Shown here piece by piece: positions 33,297 to 42,473 of a DNA stretch of 64,000 nt. Within the stretch, counting starts at the first letter, position 1; each line of letters starts with the position of its first letter. Below the pieces are notes generated by a model that searched no databases, was not told the DNA's origin, and saw only the letters and a list, made by a program, of their open reading frames with translations. The translations under genes and the position numbers were made by a program. Where the stretch lies: positions 1-64,000 of IMG/VR virus record IMGVR_UViG_3300027985_001833. One strand, written 5' to 3'. Source of the DNA: a virus.

Positions 33297-35909
33297 TCAT
33301 CCTGCTTTTAGCATTGCACCATGTTCTAACATCACTCTTCTTTGATACGGTGTTGTTTTGAATCCAGCTCTATCGCTGATTTCTTGACGATGCTTACCTG
33401 ATGCTATGTTTAAATCTTCACCGCTTACAGATAATTTGTTTTCAATATTCAACGTCTTTTTATCCTCCACAGTCACATTTGCAACAACTTCTGGAGATGC
33501 TTGTTTGGCTTTTGTCGTTGTTAGTTTTTCAGATGTTTTCCCTAATTGCTCTACGGCTTGTAAATTCTTAGCTTTTTTGATTTTTGGTGGTTGTTCTGCT
33601 GGTCCGCGACCAACTGCCCCAAATACTAATCCTGTCACACCTTCTTCGGCAAATGTTTGAAGTCCTTTGGGTAATTCAATTCCAATCACTTTTGCCAATT
33701 CAATTGCGCCTTTGATGATTGAACGAATTGGAAACAATACCATATCCAATAGAGCTGTGCCTAGACGAGCTAATCCACTCAATATATTTCCACCAAACAT
33801 ATCCTCGATTGCCATAACCACATTTGATACCGCAATAGCAATGCTTTCAATCATCCAAGTAACAGAATCCCATATCCTGCCAATAACAGTTCCTATCGTT
33901 ATCGCAATTGAAGCAATTATTGGTATGGCATATTCTACAAATTTTCCAATTGCTGTGGCAATTGCACCTATTATGGCCCCGACGACTCGCCCAACCTCTT
34001 TCCAGCTAATTTCTGTTTCGCTCAGTCCTCCGAATATAAAATTGAATAAATCACCTAATACTAATTTGATATTGGTGACTATGTTATTCCATATTTCTCC
34101 CAAGGCCTCAATAGCAGGCGCAAAACCCTCTTTGATTCCTTGCCACAATGGTTTTATAGCATTTTCCCAAACATCCAAAATCCAAGTTTTTATATTCCCC
34201 CAAACTCTTGTTGCTGTATCTATGAGAGATTCATTTTCATTTTTTAAAAGCTGATATGCCAGGAAAATCGCGCCAATTGCTATCAAAACAGGCCAAAATA
34301 TTGTTGATAAAATAGTAGCCACTCCAGATATAACAGATACAATTCCGCCAATTACAAATTTAACAGCACCTAGGCCTAAAATTAATGGTACAATAGCAGC
34401 AGCAGCTACGGCAAATAAAGTGGCAAATTTAACTATTTTCTCTAATCCATCGTCGCCAAACGTATCTTTCAACCATTTTCCTGCTTGTTTGATACTATTA
34501 GTGACCCAACGCCAAGCTTCTTTGATGGTTGTGCTTGCAGCCATAAAACCTTTAGCTATTGATAGCGCTGTATCTCTGCTTGATTCACTAATAGCATTTT
34601 CGCCTTCGATCAAACCATCCCACACTTTTTTAAACGATTCCTCATCATAATTATTCAATTCATCAAATAAAAAAAGTATTGAATTCAAACCCTTAGACAT
34701 TTCTTGGAACGTCCCCTTAACTGGAGACAATAAACCTTTAAATAAACTAATGGATAAACCTTCAAGAGATGACATCAATAATTTTGAAGCACCCCAAACA
34801 TTATCTAATCTACGCCTTGCCATTTCGCCAGCAGCACCTAGACCGCCAAACGCTTCAGATGAATTTTTGAGTTCTTGTTCCAACGTATCGAGCGATTGTT
34901 TGCCGGCTGTCATTAATGCGCCCATGGCCCTTCCGCCTCGAACCCCAAACATTTCTTGTAATATGGCAGCCTTTTGAGTAACAGAACTTATTCCGGATAA
35001 TTTTTCAGATAATTGAGCAACAATATCGCTCACTTTGTTTAGAGAACCATCACTTTTTTCCAATTCGATATTCCATTTATCTAAAATGGCTTGAGATTTT
35101 CCTGATCTTTTTGCTATTTTTAACATCATGTTTGAAAATGATGTACCGGCCATTGATCCTTTCAATCCTGCATCTGACAATTTGGCAAATATGGCTGTGG
35201 TTTCTTCAACAGACATATTCATTTGTTTGGCTTGAGTAACGCCGTACGTGAATGATTCACCCAGCGCTCTGATGTCTGTTTTTGCGCTGGCCGAGGCGAG
35301 TGCCAAAACATCGGCAACGTGGGTCGCCTCGCCAAATGATTGCCCCATCCCCTTGACAACCGTTGTAACAATATCGGTGGCAGACGCCAAATCTAAGTCA
35401 TCAGCAGCAGCAGCATTGACCACGCCTTGTAAGGATGATAAAATTTGTTCTGTGTTGGCACCGGCTCGACCTAAAAATTCTTGTGCTTGGGCATTTTCTG
35501 TTGCGCTGAAAACTGATACGATGCCCATACGTTTGGCTTCTTTTTCAAGCTTGCGCATATCTTCAGATGATGCAAGCGTTACGGCACCAACCGTTGACAT
35601 TTGTTTTTCAAACTGAACGGCTTGATTCACACCGCCAGCCAAGGCCAATGTTAACGGAGCCGCACCCATTGTGACATCGCGCAACCCCATGCCTATTTTT
35701 TGAGTACCTGATGCTAAATTAGCGCTCATTGTCTTGAGTTTGGCATTGAGCGATGTGATGTGGACACCAATGCGACCAAGCGATGGCGGAACTTGATCTG
35801 TTTGCGCTACGAATCTACCAAATTCATCTTTAGCGCGTTGAACAGGTTGGACCGCTTTAGATGTATCAACGGTTATAATCCCGCCCAAACCTATTTTTTC
35901 AAACGCCAC
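33297..35909 (-). CDS. Tail tape measure protein
   Basis: This 870-aa protein is helical with TP901-type segments: EFLGRAGANTEQILSSL, MSVEETTAIFAKLSDAGLKG and AAILQEMFGVRGGRAMGAL (about 115-340). Hydrophobic segments lie around residues 530-680. It sets tail length, about 130 nm at 0.15 nm per residue. It starts at GTG directly after the stop of the frameshifted chaperone, the classical order. No lytic domain is evident. Confidence 0.88.
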   Translation of the reverse strand: MAFEKIGLGGIITVDTSKAVQPVQRAKDEFGRFVAQTDQVPPSLGRIGVHITSLNAKLKTMSANLASGTQKIGMGLRDVTMGAAPLTLALAGGVNQAVQFEKQMSTVGAVTLASSEDMRKLEKEAKRMGIVSVFSATENAQAQEFLGRAGANTEQILSSLQGVVNAAAADDLDLASATDIVTTVVKGMGQSFGEATHVADVLALASASAKTDIRALGESFTYGVTQAKQMNMSVEETTAIFAKLSDAGLKGSMAGTSFSNMMLKIAKRSGKSQAILDKWNIELEKSDGSLNKVSDIVAQLSEKLSGISSVTQKAAILQEMFGVRGGRAMGALMTAGKQSLDTLEQELKNSSEAFGGLGAAGEMARRRLDNVWGASKLLMSSLEGLSISLFKGLLSPVKGTFQEMSKGLNSILFLFDELNNYDEESFKKVWDGLIEGENAISESSRDTALSIAKGFMAASTTIKEAWRWVTNSIKQAGKWLKDTFGDDGLEKIVKFATLFAVAAAAIVPLILGLGAVKFVIGGIVSVISGVATILSTIFWPVLIAIGAIFLAYQLLKNENESLIDTATRVWGNIKTWILDVWENAIKPLWQGIKEGFAPAIEALGEIWNNIVTNIKLVLGDLFNFIFGGLSETEISWKEVGRVVGAIIGAIATAIGKFVEYAIPIIASIAITIGTVIGRIWDSVTWMIESIAIAVSNVVMAIEDMFGGNILSGLARLGTALLDMVLFPIRSIIKGAIELAKVIGIELPKGLQTFAEEGVTGLVFGAVGRGPAEQPPKIKKAKNLQAVEQLGKTSEKLTTTKAKQASPEVVANVTVEDKKTLNIENKLSVSGEDLNIASGKHRQEISDRAGFKTTPYQRRVMLEHGAMLKAG

Positions 35910-36101
35910 TTAGCTTTTCACTTTCTTTTTCATCTGTTTCAATTCGTTTTCTAACTGCCTGCCTAATCTATTCAGGTACCATATTCTTTCATCTGATGGC
36001 ATCAAATTAATATCGTTATAAGTAATACCTTTCATACCATAAGTGAGCAAAAATGTCTGTTCATACAAATCTTCAATCTTCCCTAGCGGGAAGAATCGCC
36101 G
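35910..36101 (-). CDS. -1 frame extension of the tail assembly chaperone
   Basis: This 63-codon frame (RRFFPLGKIEDLYEQ and on, ending MKKKVKS) is open from the slip site to 35910 and has no usable start of its own; an in-frame TAG (36108-36110) lies just before the slip site. It would be made only as the tail of a chaperone of about 324 aa after -1 frameshifting at 36101-36107. It stops one base before the tape-measure GTG. The layout equals the G/GT pairs of tailed phages. Confidence 0.8.
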   Translation of the reverse strand, partial: RRFFPLGKIEDLYEQTFLLTYGMKGITYNDINLMPSDERIWYLNRLGRQLENELKQMKKKVKS

Positions 36102-36883
36102 AAAAAACTATCATGTCTCCAATCTATTGTTTTAACAATATCGGCTTTACATTTTTGACATTTGGCTTCAATCATCATAATTGGGCCAAGAACGTTATCA
36201 TCTATTTTTCTAATTAGCGTTTCTATGTCAAATTTCGATAATTCATCCAATTCATTTGATGTAAGCAGCGTTATTTTATCATCGCCCTTGATGCTACGAA
36301 TTGAACCTCTGATTGCCTCATCTTTGGCGGATGCATTTCCTGTTCCTTGGTCTGTTGCCCCTTCGATGACGCTCCACATAGGCAATCCCATCTTGAAACC
36401 AGTTATTTTCTTATTCCTGATATGGATTGGATATTTTAAATCATACTCCCAGGCCATATCGTCTGGATGTTCTGCGGTGGTGACCTCTAGTGTTTCCAAA
36501 TCACCATTAAAATCAAATTGATTTCCGCATCTAGGGCAAGTGATAATCATCCCCAAAATATTGCCCATGTTTTGCATTCGTAATGCACAATAAGCGGCAA
36601 AAACATCCCCCATGAACATTTGTGAAATTAAAATAATTTTTTCTTCTAATTTCATCACAGAGAAATCATAAGGGCCAAGCTTGTCGCACATTGTTGCTAA
36701 AACCATAGATACATAACGACCAATGTTTGCACCTTGATTCTCGCTTCTGATGCGCCCCAACTCTTTTTCCTCTTTCATCCTCCAAGGTCGAAATGAGAAA
36801 TTTTTATGATATTTCTTGTCTGAACCGAGAATGCCCATTGGAAGATTGTTGCCTAATTCTTTCAGATTTGTTTTCTTAATCAC
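36083..36883 (-). CDS. Tail assembly chaperone, zero-frame product, with zinc motifs
   Basis: This 266-aa protein precedes the tape measure and ends DWRHDSFFGDSSR. It has two CxxC pairs, CPRCGNQF near residue 117 and CQKCK near residue 248, which together could hold one zinc. The GTG start (36883) has GGAGG at good spacing. Tail chaperones coat the tape measure before the tube polymerises and are made in two lengths by frameshifting, which fits the slip site near its end. Confidence 0.75.
   Translation of the reverse strand: MIKKTNLKELGNNLPMGILGSDKKYHKNFSFRPWRMKEEKELGRIRSENQGANIGRYVSMVLATMCDKLGPYDFSVMKLEEKIILISQMFMGDVFAAYCALRMQNMGNILGMIITCPRCGNQFDFNGDLETLEVTTAEHPDDMAWEYDLKYPIHIRNKKITGFKMGLPMWSVIEGATDQGTGNASAKDEAIRGSIRSIKGDDKITLLTSNELDELSKFDIETLIRKIDDNVLGPIMMIEAKCQKCKADIVKTIDWRHDSFFGDSSR
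36101..36107 (-). promoter_or_regulatory. Slippery heptamer T TTT TTC for -1 frameshift
   Basis: On the minus strand the zero frame reads AGT TTT TTC GGC, so the heptamer is in the X XXY YYZ phase. Slipping back one base continues into the 63-codon extension at 35910-36101. The zero frame stops 16 bases further on. No strong downstream pseudoknot was worked out. Confidence 0.8.
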
Positions 36884-36930
36884 GGTCAACCTCCATTTAC
36901 CTAAGCTATGTTAGGACTAACCGGTAGTAA

Positions 36931-36959
36931 TGTATATTATACAGCTACAATAGTGTCAA
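36931..36959 (-). promoter_or_regulatory. Promoter-like sequence for chaperone and tape measure
   Basis: A perfect -35 TTGACA (36954-36959), a 17-bp spacer and a -10 TATACA (36931-36936) lie at the end of the tube gene, about 50 bp ahead of the chaperone. It may add transcription for the long tape-measure and baseplate stretch. Confidence 0.5.
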
Positions 36960-37374
36960 TACTAAGTGTATATTCAAGTGTGGCCATTTCGCCTTCGTTG
37001 CCCATTTCACCATCAGGAGTCACTCTTTTTGAAACAAACACACCGTCTACGGTATAGGTGGCAAGGGTGTTACCAGTTCCGGATGTCCAAATCAACACAC
37101 CAGTTTTTTTGTATGTTGGCGAAACCGGATCCTTGCCCTCCTGGAACCAACCCTCCATGGCCATACGCTCAACCGTATGGTGCATAGGGATAGTGACAAC
37201 TAATTCAGATGGCGCACTTTCGCCACCACTAGCCTTTGTTCTATCTGGCAGTTCAATTGTGTTTAATTCCTCTTCCATCCCGCTAGCAGCTACAGCGGTC
37301 AACGGCGGTAAACCAATAATACTCAATGAATATTTACTAAGTGGGATGTGATCCGGTTTAATTGCGCCTTTCAT
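36937..37374 (-). CDS. Tail tube protein
   Basis: This 145-aa protein starts at the ATG 37374 behind GGAGG. It has MHHTVERMAMEGWFQEGKDPVSP and an ending with strands DGVFVSKRVTPDG and ATLEYTLSID, the pattern of contractile tail tubes. It lies between a small protein after the sheath and the frameshifted chaperone, the expected position. It would polymerise inside the sheath. Confidence 0.75.
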   Translation of the reverse strand: MKGAIKPDHIPLSKYSLSIIGLPPLTAVAASGMEEELNTIELPDRTKASGGESAPSELVVTIPMHHTVERMAMEGWFQEGKDPVSPTYKKTGVLIWTSGTGNTLATYTVDGVFVSKRVTPDGEMGNEGEMATLEYTLSIDTIVAV

Positions 37375-37395
37375 TTTTACCTCCAAATTGATTAT

Positions 37396-37842
37396 TTAAG
37401 CTTCTATGCTCACTGATTGCAATTTCACGCTCGCTATCAAATCAACGCCGCCTGTCGGAGCAGCAGAAACTACCAATTCTAGCAAATCTCCCGCCGCCAG
37501 CTCTGTGCCTAACGCCGTTGTGGACTTTTTCGTTCCATCAGCTTCAGTATTGGCTGTGGTCAACTCGCCTTTTGAAACTCCATTAATGTGAACCTGGACG
37601 GTGGTTGAATCTGCTGTTCCAGTGGTGCCAATGCTAGTTCTTAATCTGCCCAATTTACACGGCGCATCCACAACCATAGCGCTAATTGTTGCGGCAGCGA
37701 TAGTGGCCTGATACGCATTGAGAGACTCAGAATGATTTTCAACCAATGCTTTTAAGACACCATATAGTCTATCGCTGCCATGAGACTCATCCATTCCAGC
37801 GCCAGCATCACCAATCAATTTTTTCAAAATCTTGAGTGTCAT
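37396..37842 (-). CDS. Small tail-region virion protein
   Basis: This 148-aa protein with a helical first half (GVLKALVENHSESLNAYQAT) and beta-rich second half (VQVHINGVSKGEL, LLELVVSAAPTGG) lies between sheath and tube. It has no cysteine cluster. It could be a tube-associated or decorating protein; the family is not known to me. Confidence 0.55.
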   Translation of the reverse strand: MTLKILKKLIGDAGAGMDESHGSDRLYGVLKALVENHSESLNAYQATIAAATISAMVVDAPCKLGRLRTSIGTTGTADSTTVQVHINGVSKGELTTANTEADGTKKSTTALGTELAAGDLLELVVSAAPTGGVDLIASVKLQSVSIEA

Positions 37843-37893
37843 TTCAAAATACTCCTTTTGTTTAAAATCTCATCACAAGAGACCATGTAATTA

Positions 37894-40176
37894 TTAACCA
37901 GCACTATCAAAGATGCCTTGTTTCCCTATGGTTATCACAAAGCGTTCAACCGTGTCGGCCAGCCTTAAACTGATTTGGGCATGCATATCGCCCGCTGTCA
38001 TCGTTATATCAGTGTTATTTTCATTATCAATTTTGATTATTACAGCATCAGTAAATTGATCGCCTCTGAGCGCTCTTTTTCGCCGCCATTCTGGCAGAAA
38101 GAATGATGTTAAAGCAACTTTTGCCAATTCTCTGGTTACAGCGTCATTGATAGCAAACACAATCCAATCGAAATTTTCTTGAAGTACGTGCTCATAATAA
38201 GACATCTGCTCGCGTTGATGTTTCCACATCCAAGTTGGATCAACGTGTAACATCCTATCGCCCCATATGACAAAGTTGCCATCTACTTTCTTGATTGTGG
38301 CTATGCCAACAGGATTCAGCAACTCTTCATTGAGAATGGTTTCGCCTGTGGTCAACTCCAAAATTGCCGGTAGGGTGGCCGATGTTCCGGCTTGCGCCTT
38401 GTGATAACCGTCCCAATCAGCAGCCATTCTGGCCTCACGACCATGAATCATACCAGTAAGTGACACCAATTTGCGCTTGCCTTCTGTTCCGCCAATTGGA
38501 TCAGCAACATAGCCATACGAGGGCATGGCCATGACGGCAAAATCATTTCTGCCAAGCGTGTCATTTACCAATGTGATTGCGCCATTTTCAGTCAAAGTGG
38601 CACTGGGCAACTCATATCTATATTGATAATTTTTTGCTTCGGCATATGCCACTGCTGCCTTTTGTACTGCCGTTGCCGTAACTCCTGGGGTAGCCATTTT
38701 GACTAAGCCCATGTTGCGTCCAAAAATTCGATTGAATGGCGAATTACCAACATCCCAAGCTTGATTTAAATAATCAGAATCTGTAATATCTGCAACTCCA
38801 TCAATTCCACCAGCCAAAGATTTTTCTGCTTCGACCATAAAATAATCATCGGTTGCGCCACTGGCAGTCAAATCCGAACCCGCCGCAACCGTAATAGTTT
38901 TGTGATCATTATCAACAATACGGTATTTTTCCAATTTGCTGTTTGGTTTGTCAGGATACAGATAGCCGCCAATAAGTTGATCGACGATAAACGGTTTGTA
39001 ATTGATCACCAATGTATCCGTCGCCACAAGTGGCGTGGCGCCTGCGGCCACGGTGAATGGCGGACTAAAAAGCTCATTATTCGGCGTGAACAAGCTGTCA
39101 AGCGTAACGGCACCTAAAGCACCATACTTATCTGATACAGCATCACCGGCTGTGGGAGAAGTCATGGTGATTGTAATTTTTTGTGGCTTGTGATAGTCCG
39201 TGGTAGTTCCTAAAGTGAATGTTGGATTGCCGCCACTTGGGGAATTGATAGTGAAGTCGTGAATAACCGATGTAAGCACGGTTGTGGTAACCGTTGCAAT
39301 TTTTCCATAATGGCTGGCCGGGCGGACATCGGCGGTGTGAAAACCCGTCCACAAATCTTCAACAAAAATTTCATAATTGCTATCATCATTATTGATAACA
39401 TTCACCCAATATCGTTTATCGGTTGGATTGGTGGATAGATTAGGATATTTTTTAATAAAATTACCATTTACAAACACAGATAAACCAAATTCAACATCAG
39501 GTTTTTCTTCCCCATCGTGAATCATATAGCTGACATATTTGGTCTCGTTTTCCAATATTAAATAATACCGCAAGCTACCAGCGCCGCCACCGTGATCGGT
39601 TAGCATTGTTTGATCACTAGCAACCATAATGATGCCTGCAGCGGTATTGCCCACGATGGGATATTGAACGTTTGGAACTTGTTGAAGGACAACAACACCA
39701 TCTTTCCATTGATCGGTGGCAAACGTGGATAATCCTGTATCTAGAGTCGTTTCAGCAAGATCACCAATATCAGCCAAATCTGCTGTGTAAATTGCCTCTT
39801 TGCCACCCCAACGGCCACCATTGTGCGCCCGAATTGTCCCCATAGGTGTGAGCAAATCACCATATCTGGCGTACAAAGTTGCTGACGCTTGAACTTCGTT
39901 GCCATCTGTCACACGAATCAAAAAAAGTCCTCCTGCTCCGTTGGCTATGTCAAAATAATGACGCGCACAATCCGGTAGCAAAGATTCGCTGACATAATCT
40001 CCACATTTTTTAATCAAATCAGTTTTGCTAGTAACGGTTATCAATTCGCCAATTGGGCCTTTTTCCAAAATACCGGCATAACCGGCCCAACCCAATGCTG
40101 CCGGAGATATGCTTTTTTGACCTTCTTGCTCCAAGATAACCGTTCCAGCCCCACGCGTTGGACCAAATCTTCTCAT
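37894..40176 (-). CDS. Tail sheath protein
   Basis: This 760-aa protein begins with GAGTVILEQEGQKS...GYAGILEKGPIGEL, the sheath N-terminal pattern, and ends with a domain that includes IRLADTVERFVITIGKQ-type strands. It forms the contractile outer tail tube. It is longer than the usual 390-660 aa, with a large insertion around residues 250-430. The gene is in the sheath-tube-chaperone order. Confidence 0.88.
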   Translation of the reverse strand: MRRFGPTRGAGTVILEQEGQKSISPAALGWAGYAGILEKGPIGELITVTSKTDLIKKCGDYVSESLLPDCARHYFDIANGAGGLFLIRVTDGNEVQASATLYARYGDLLTPMGTIRAHNGGRWGGKEAIYTADLADIGDLAETTLDTGLSTFATDQWKDGVVVLQQVPNVQYPIVGNTAAGIIMVASDQTMLTDHGGGAGSLRYYLILENETKYVSYMIHDGEEKPDVEFGLSVFVNGNFIKKYPNLSTNPTDKRYWVNVINNDDSNYEIFVEDLWTGFHTADVRPASHYGKIATVTTTVLTSVIHDFTINSPSGGNPTFTLGTTTDYHKPQKITITMTSPTAGDAVSDKYGALGAVTLDSLFTPNNELFSPPFTVAAGATPLVATDTLVINYKPFIVDQLIGGYLYPDKPNSKLEKYRIVDNDHKTITVAAGSDLTASGATDDYFMVEAEKSLAGGIDGVADITDSDYLNQAWDVGNSPFNRIFGRNMGLVKMATPGVTATAVQKAAVAYAEAKNYQYRYELPSATLTENGAITLVNDTLGRNDFAVMAMPSYGYVADPIGGTEGKRKLVSLTGMIHGREARMAADWDGYHKAQAGTSATLPAILELTTGETILNEELLNPVGIATIKKVDGNFVIWGDRMLHVDPTWMWKHQREQMSYYEHVLQENFDWIVFAINDAVTRELAKVALTSFFLPEWRRKRALRGDQFTDAVIIKIDNENNTDITMTAGDMHAQISLRLADTVERFVITIGKQGIFDSAG

Positions 40177-41429
40177 GTTATCCTCCTTATTTCCACGTTA
40201 ACATCGCCTGTGATTTTAAACTCATTCACGATGTATATATTTCTATCATCTCTTTGGTATCTTAACGTATTTTTGATGCTTATGTTAAGTAATCCTGTTT
40301 TCAAATTATCTTCCGATGTTTGTGTTGATCTAGGTTCGTAATTTTTTGTAATCACTACATCGTATTTTTCATCCAAGGCTACAGACGTCAATTGTTTATT
40401 ATTGGCGAAAAATCTCTCGATTTCATTTCCTAATCGTAATTGATCTTTCATCAAAGCCGTGATTCCAACCAAAGATATATCTATGGTTGTTTGATTTGGA
40501 CGTATAATTTGTATAGCGGTTTTAGCATCTTTGTTTCTTACAGCGGTATTTTGACTTAATTCAACTGTATTTTTTTTTACAGCAATTATGTGAATAGCTG
40601 GAACTTTGTCTATTTCGATATAATTGACATCCGTGGATAATGCCACCATCGGTTTGTAAACAAATTTGATCCAAATCAATTTACCAGCATCAACAGATGA
40701 ATTCAATGTAATTATTTTTGTAGTAGGGTTATATGATTGAAATAAATCAATAAATTGATTTGGATCGTCTGTTTTGTTATAAACACTATCTATTTCGACA
40801 ATGTCATATGGAGTTTCTAACGGATAATCATTTTCCAAATCTATGACGGCAGTGATAGAATTCAATTCAACAATGAAATCACTAATTGGCCTAATACCAT
40901 TTTTCAACGCTGGTATCAATGATCTAACGATTAAATCCTCTTCAAACTCCACATTTGAATTGTAAGCCACTAATATTTCAAACACGTGAGGTGTTACACT
41001 TTTATTTGTAGTGACCAAATTGATTATTATTTGTATTTTTCGCTCTGTTGCTGAAAATAACGATATGTTGGCAGCCACTTCTGTTTCTGTATTCCAATTG
41101 CTGGTATTTATTTCCCAAAACGTACCATTCCACCAATATTCATTAGCGCCATCTGATAATCGAAATCCTAAGCTGGATAATGGTGTAATTCCGTCTTCAT
41201 CTTTTTGATGATACGCAATTACATCAAAGCCAATCCATTGTTTCACAGACAAAGGGTTGGCTATCCAGGTTTTTACATATAAATCAGATATTATTGGGTA
41301 TTCACCATCTATGGTTGATAATTCTAAACGATTTTTATTTGGATTTAAACGAGTGTTTGCGCCAAGCGTTATTTTAGTCCTATTGGATTCTTCAAAAATA
41401 AATCGTTTGAAAATTGTTTTTAATCTCAT
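40173..41429 (-). CDS. Large neck/tail-region virion protein
   Basis: This 418-aa protein is beta-rich (IKFVYKPMVALSTDVNYIEID, FRLSDGANEYWWNGTFW) with a long middle and an ending IVNEFKITGDVNVEIRRIT. It lies between the tail-completion and sheath genes and overlaps the sheath start by ATGA. Its precise role (terminator, neck or tail-sheath stabiliser) is not read from sequence. Confidence 0.55.
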   Translation of the reverse strand: MRLKTIFKRFIFEESNRTKITLGANTRLNPNKNRLELSTIDGEYPIISDLYVKTWIANPLSVKQWIGFDVIAYHQKDEDGITPLSSLGFRLSDGANEYWWNGTFWEINTSNWNTETEVAANISLFSATERKIQIIINLVTTNKSVTPHVFEILVAYNSNVEFEEDLIVRSLIPALKNGIRPISDFIVELNSITAVIDLENDYPLETPYDIVEIDSVYNKTDDPNQFIDLFQSYNPTTKIITLNSSVDAGKLIWIKFVYKPMVALSTDVNYIEIDKVPAIHIIAVKKNTVELSQNTAVRNKDAKTAIQIIRPNQTTIDISLVGITALMKDQLRLGNEIERFFANNKQLTSVALDEKYDVVITKNYEPRSTQTSEDNLKTGLLNISIKNTLRYQRDDRNIYIVNEFKITGDVNVEIRRIT

Positions 41430-42058
41430 ACTGTCCTTATTATCTTGATAAATGCATTTCCAAACGATTTATTCATTTGTTGTTTCACCAATCTCATCAC
41501 TTCAGGTTTGTCAAACGTATCATATATAAATGGCCTAGCTGGTATAACGATGGCCTTTGTAGATTTTTTTAATGGCAGCCATTTGTTGGGCATTTGATCA
41601 TACAATTCTCTGACTGCTCCTGTCAATTCGTTTGGATCCATTTTGCCTTGAGAAACTTGCCAAAGTGCCAAAAACATACCTCTCATTTTGTCTGTTACTT
41701 TGATTTCTGTTCCTTGGTGTATTGTAATAGCAATACCGTATTCGGCATCATTTTTCATAACTCCAACAAAACCTTCCAATTTAGAAACATAATGAGTAAC
41801 AGAGCCAAATAGTTGAGCACCTGCTCTATAACCAATCAACGGCTTTGAATCACCTTTGATTAGTGCTGTCAATGGAGCGTTAGTTGCGAAATTGCCCTCT
41901 TTGATCGTTTCCCTGATCTTTGCCACTACTATCAAGCAACTTAATTTAATAGCGATGTGCATTTGCTGATCGGCTATTGCTTGAAAGTGTTTTGGATTCA
42001 ACGCCATTTCAAATTTCTTCCAATTTTTGTCTTTTTTAAATGTGAAATTAGACATCAT
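41426..42058 (-). CDS. Tail completion protein (gpS/gpG-like)
   Basis: This 210-aa protein has GNFATNAPLTALIKGDSKPLI, then AQLFGSVTHYVSK and a late VIPARPFIYDTF, which are signatures of the gpS/Mu-gpG/HK97-gp10-like virion morphogenesis group. It completes the tail end that joins the head. An ATGA overlap couples it to the gene before it. Confidence 0.7.
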   Translation of the reverse strand: MMSNFTFKKDKNWKKFEMALNPKHFQAIADQQMHIAIKLSCLIVVAKIRETIKEGNFATNAPLTALIKGDSKPLIGYRAGAQLFGSVTHYVSKLEGFVGVMKNDAEYGIAITIHQGTEIKVTDKMRGMFLALWQVSQGKMDPNELTGAVRELYDQMPNKWLPLKKSTKAIVIPARPFIYDTFDKPEVMRLVKQQMNKSFGNAFIKIIRTV

Positions 42059-42468
42059 ATATCTAAACGTTGACGAGATGGTTGGTTGTCTTCAAAATAT
42101 GCTTTTACCATTGTTTTGCCAAAACCTGGATAATGGCCACACGGCGTTAATTTCACGATATATGCATCGGTGTTTTCGCCATCAATCGAAATCAATCTGT
42201 CGTTTAATTTCAATGTTATTGGTGATGGTGCTGCTGCTAAATCAACGTATCTAAACAATACATACCCATCGGCTTTTTTTTGGATGCCGCCGATGGTCAT
42301 TTTCATCTCTTCGCTATTTGCCCATTTCACTTGACCCTTAACTGTTTGAATAATATTTTTTACTGTTTGTTGTACAGGTTCTCTTAGATCGTCATCATAT
42401 TGCGTCGAACTAATATTGTGCGTTTGTATGGACACAGGGACAGGATGTAATAAATTAGGCATTGGCAT
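42055..42468 (-). CDS. Head-closure or adaptor-type small protein
   Basis: This 137-aa protein starts at the ATG 42468 (AAGGTGAT site). It has KADGYVLFRYVDLAAAPSPITLKLND and GHYPGFGKTMVKAYFEDNQP. It is located between connector and tail-completion genes, where head-closure proteins occur. The family is not recognised. Confidence 0.5.
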   Translation of the reverse strand: MPMPNLLHPVPVSIQTHNISSTQYDDDLREPVQQTVKNIIQTVKGQVKWANSEEMKMTIGGIQKKADGYVLFRYVDLAAAPSPITLKLNDRLISIDGENTDAYIVKLTPCGHYPGFGKTMVKAYFEDNQPSRQRLDI

Positions 42469-42473
42469 GGCGA

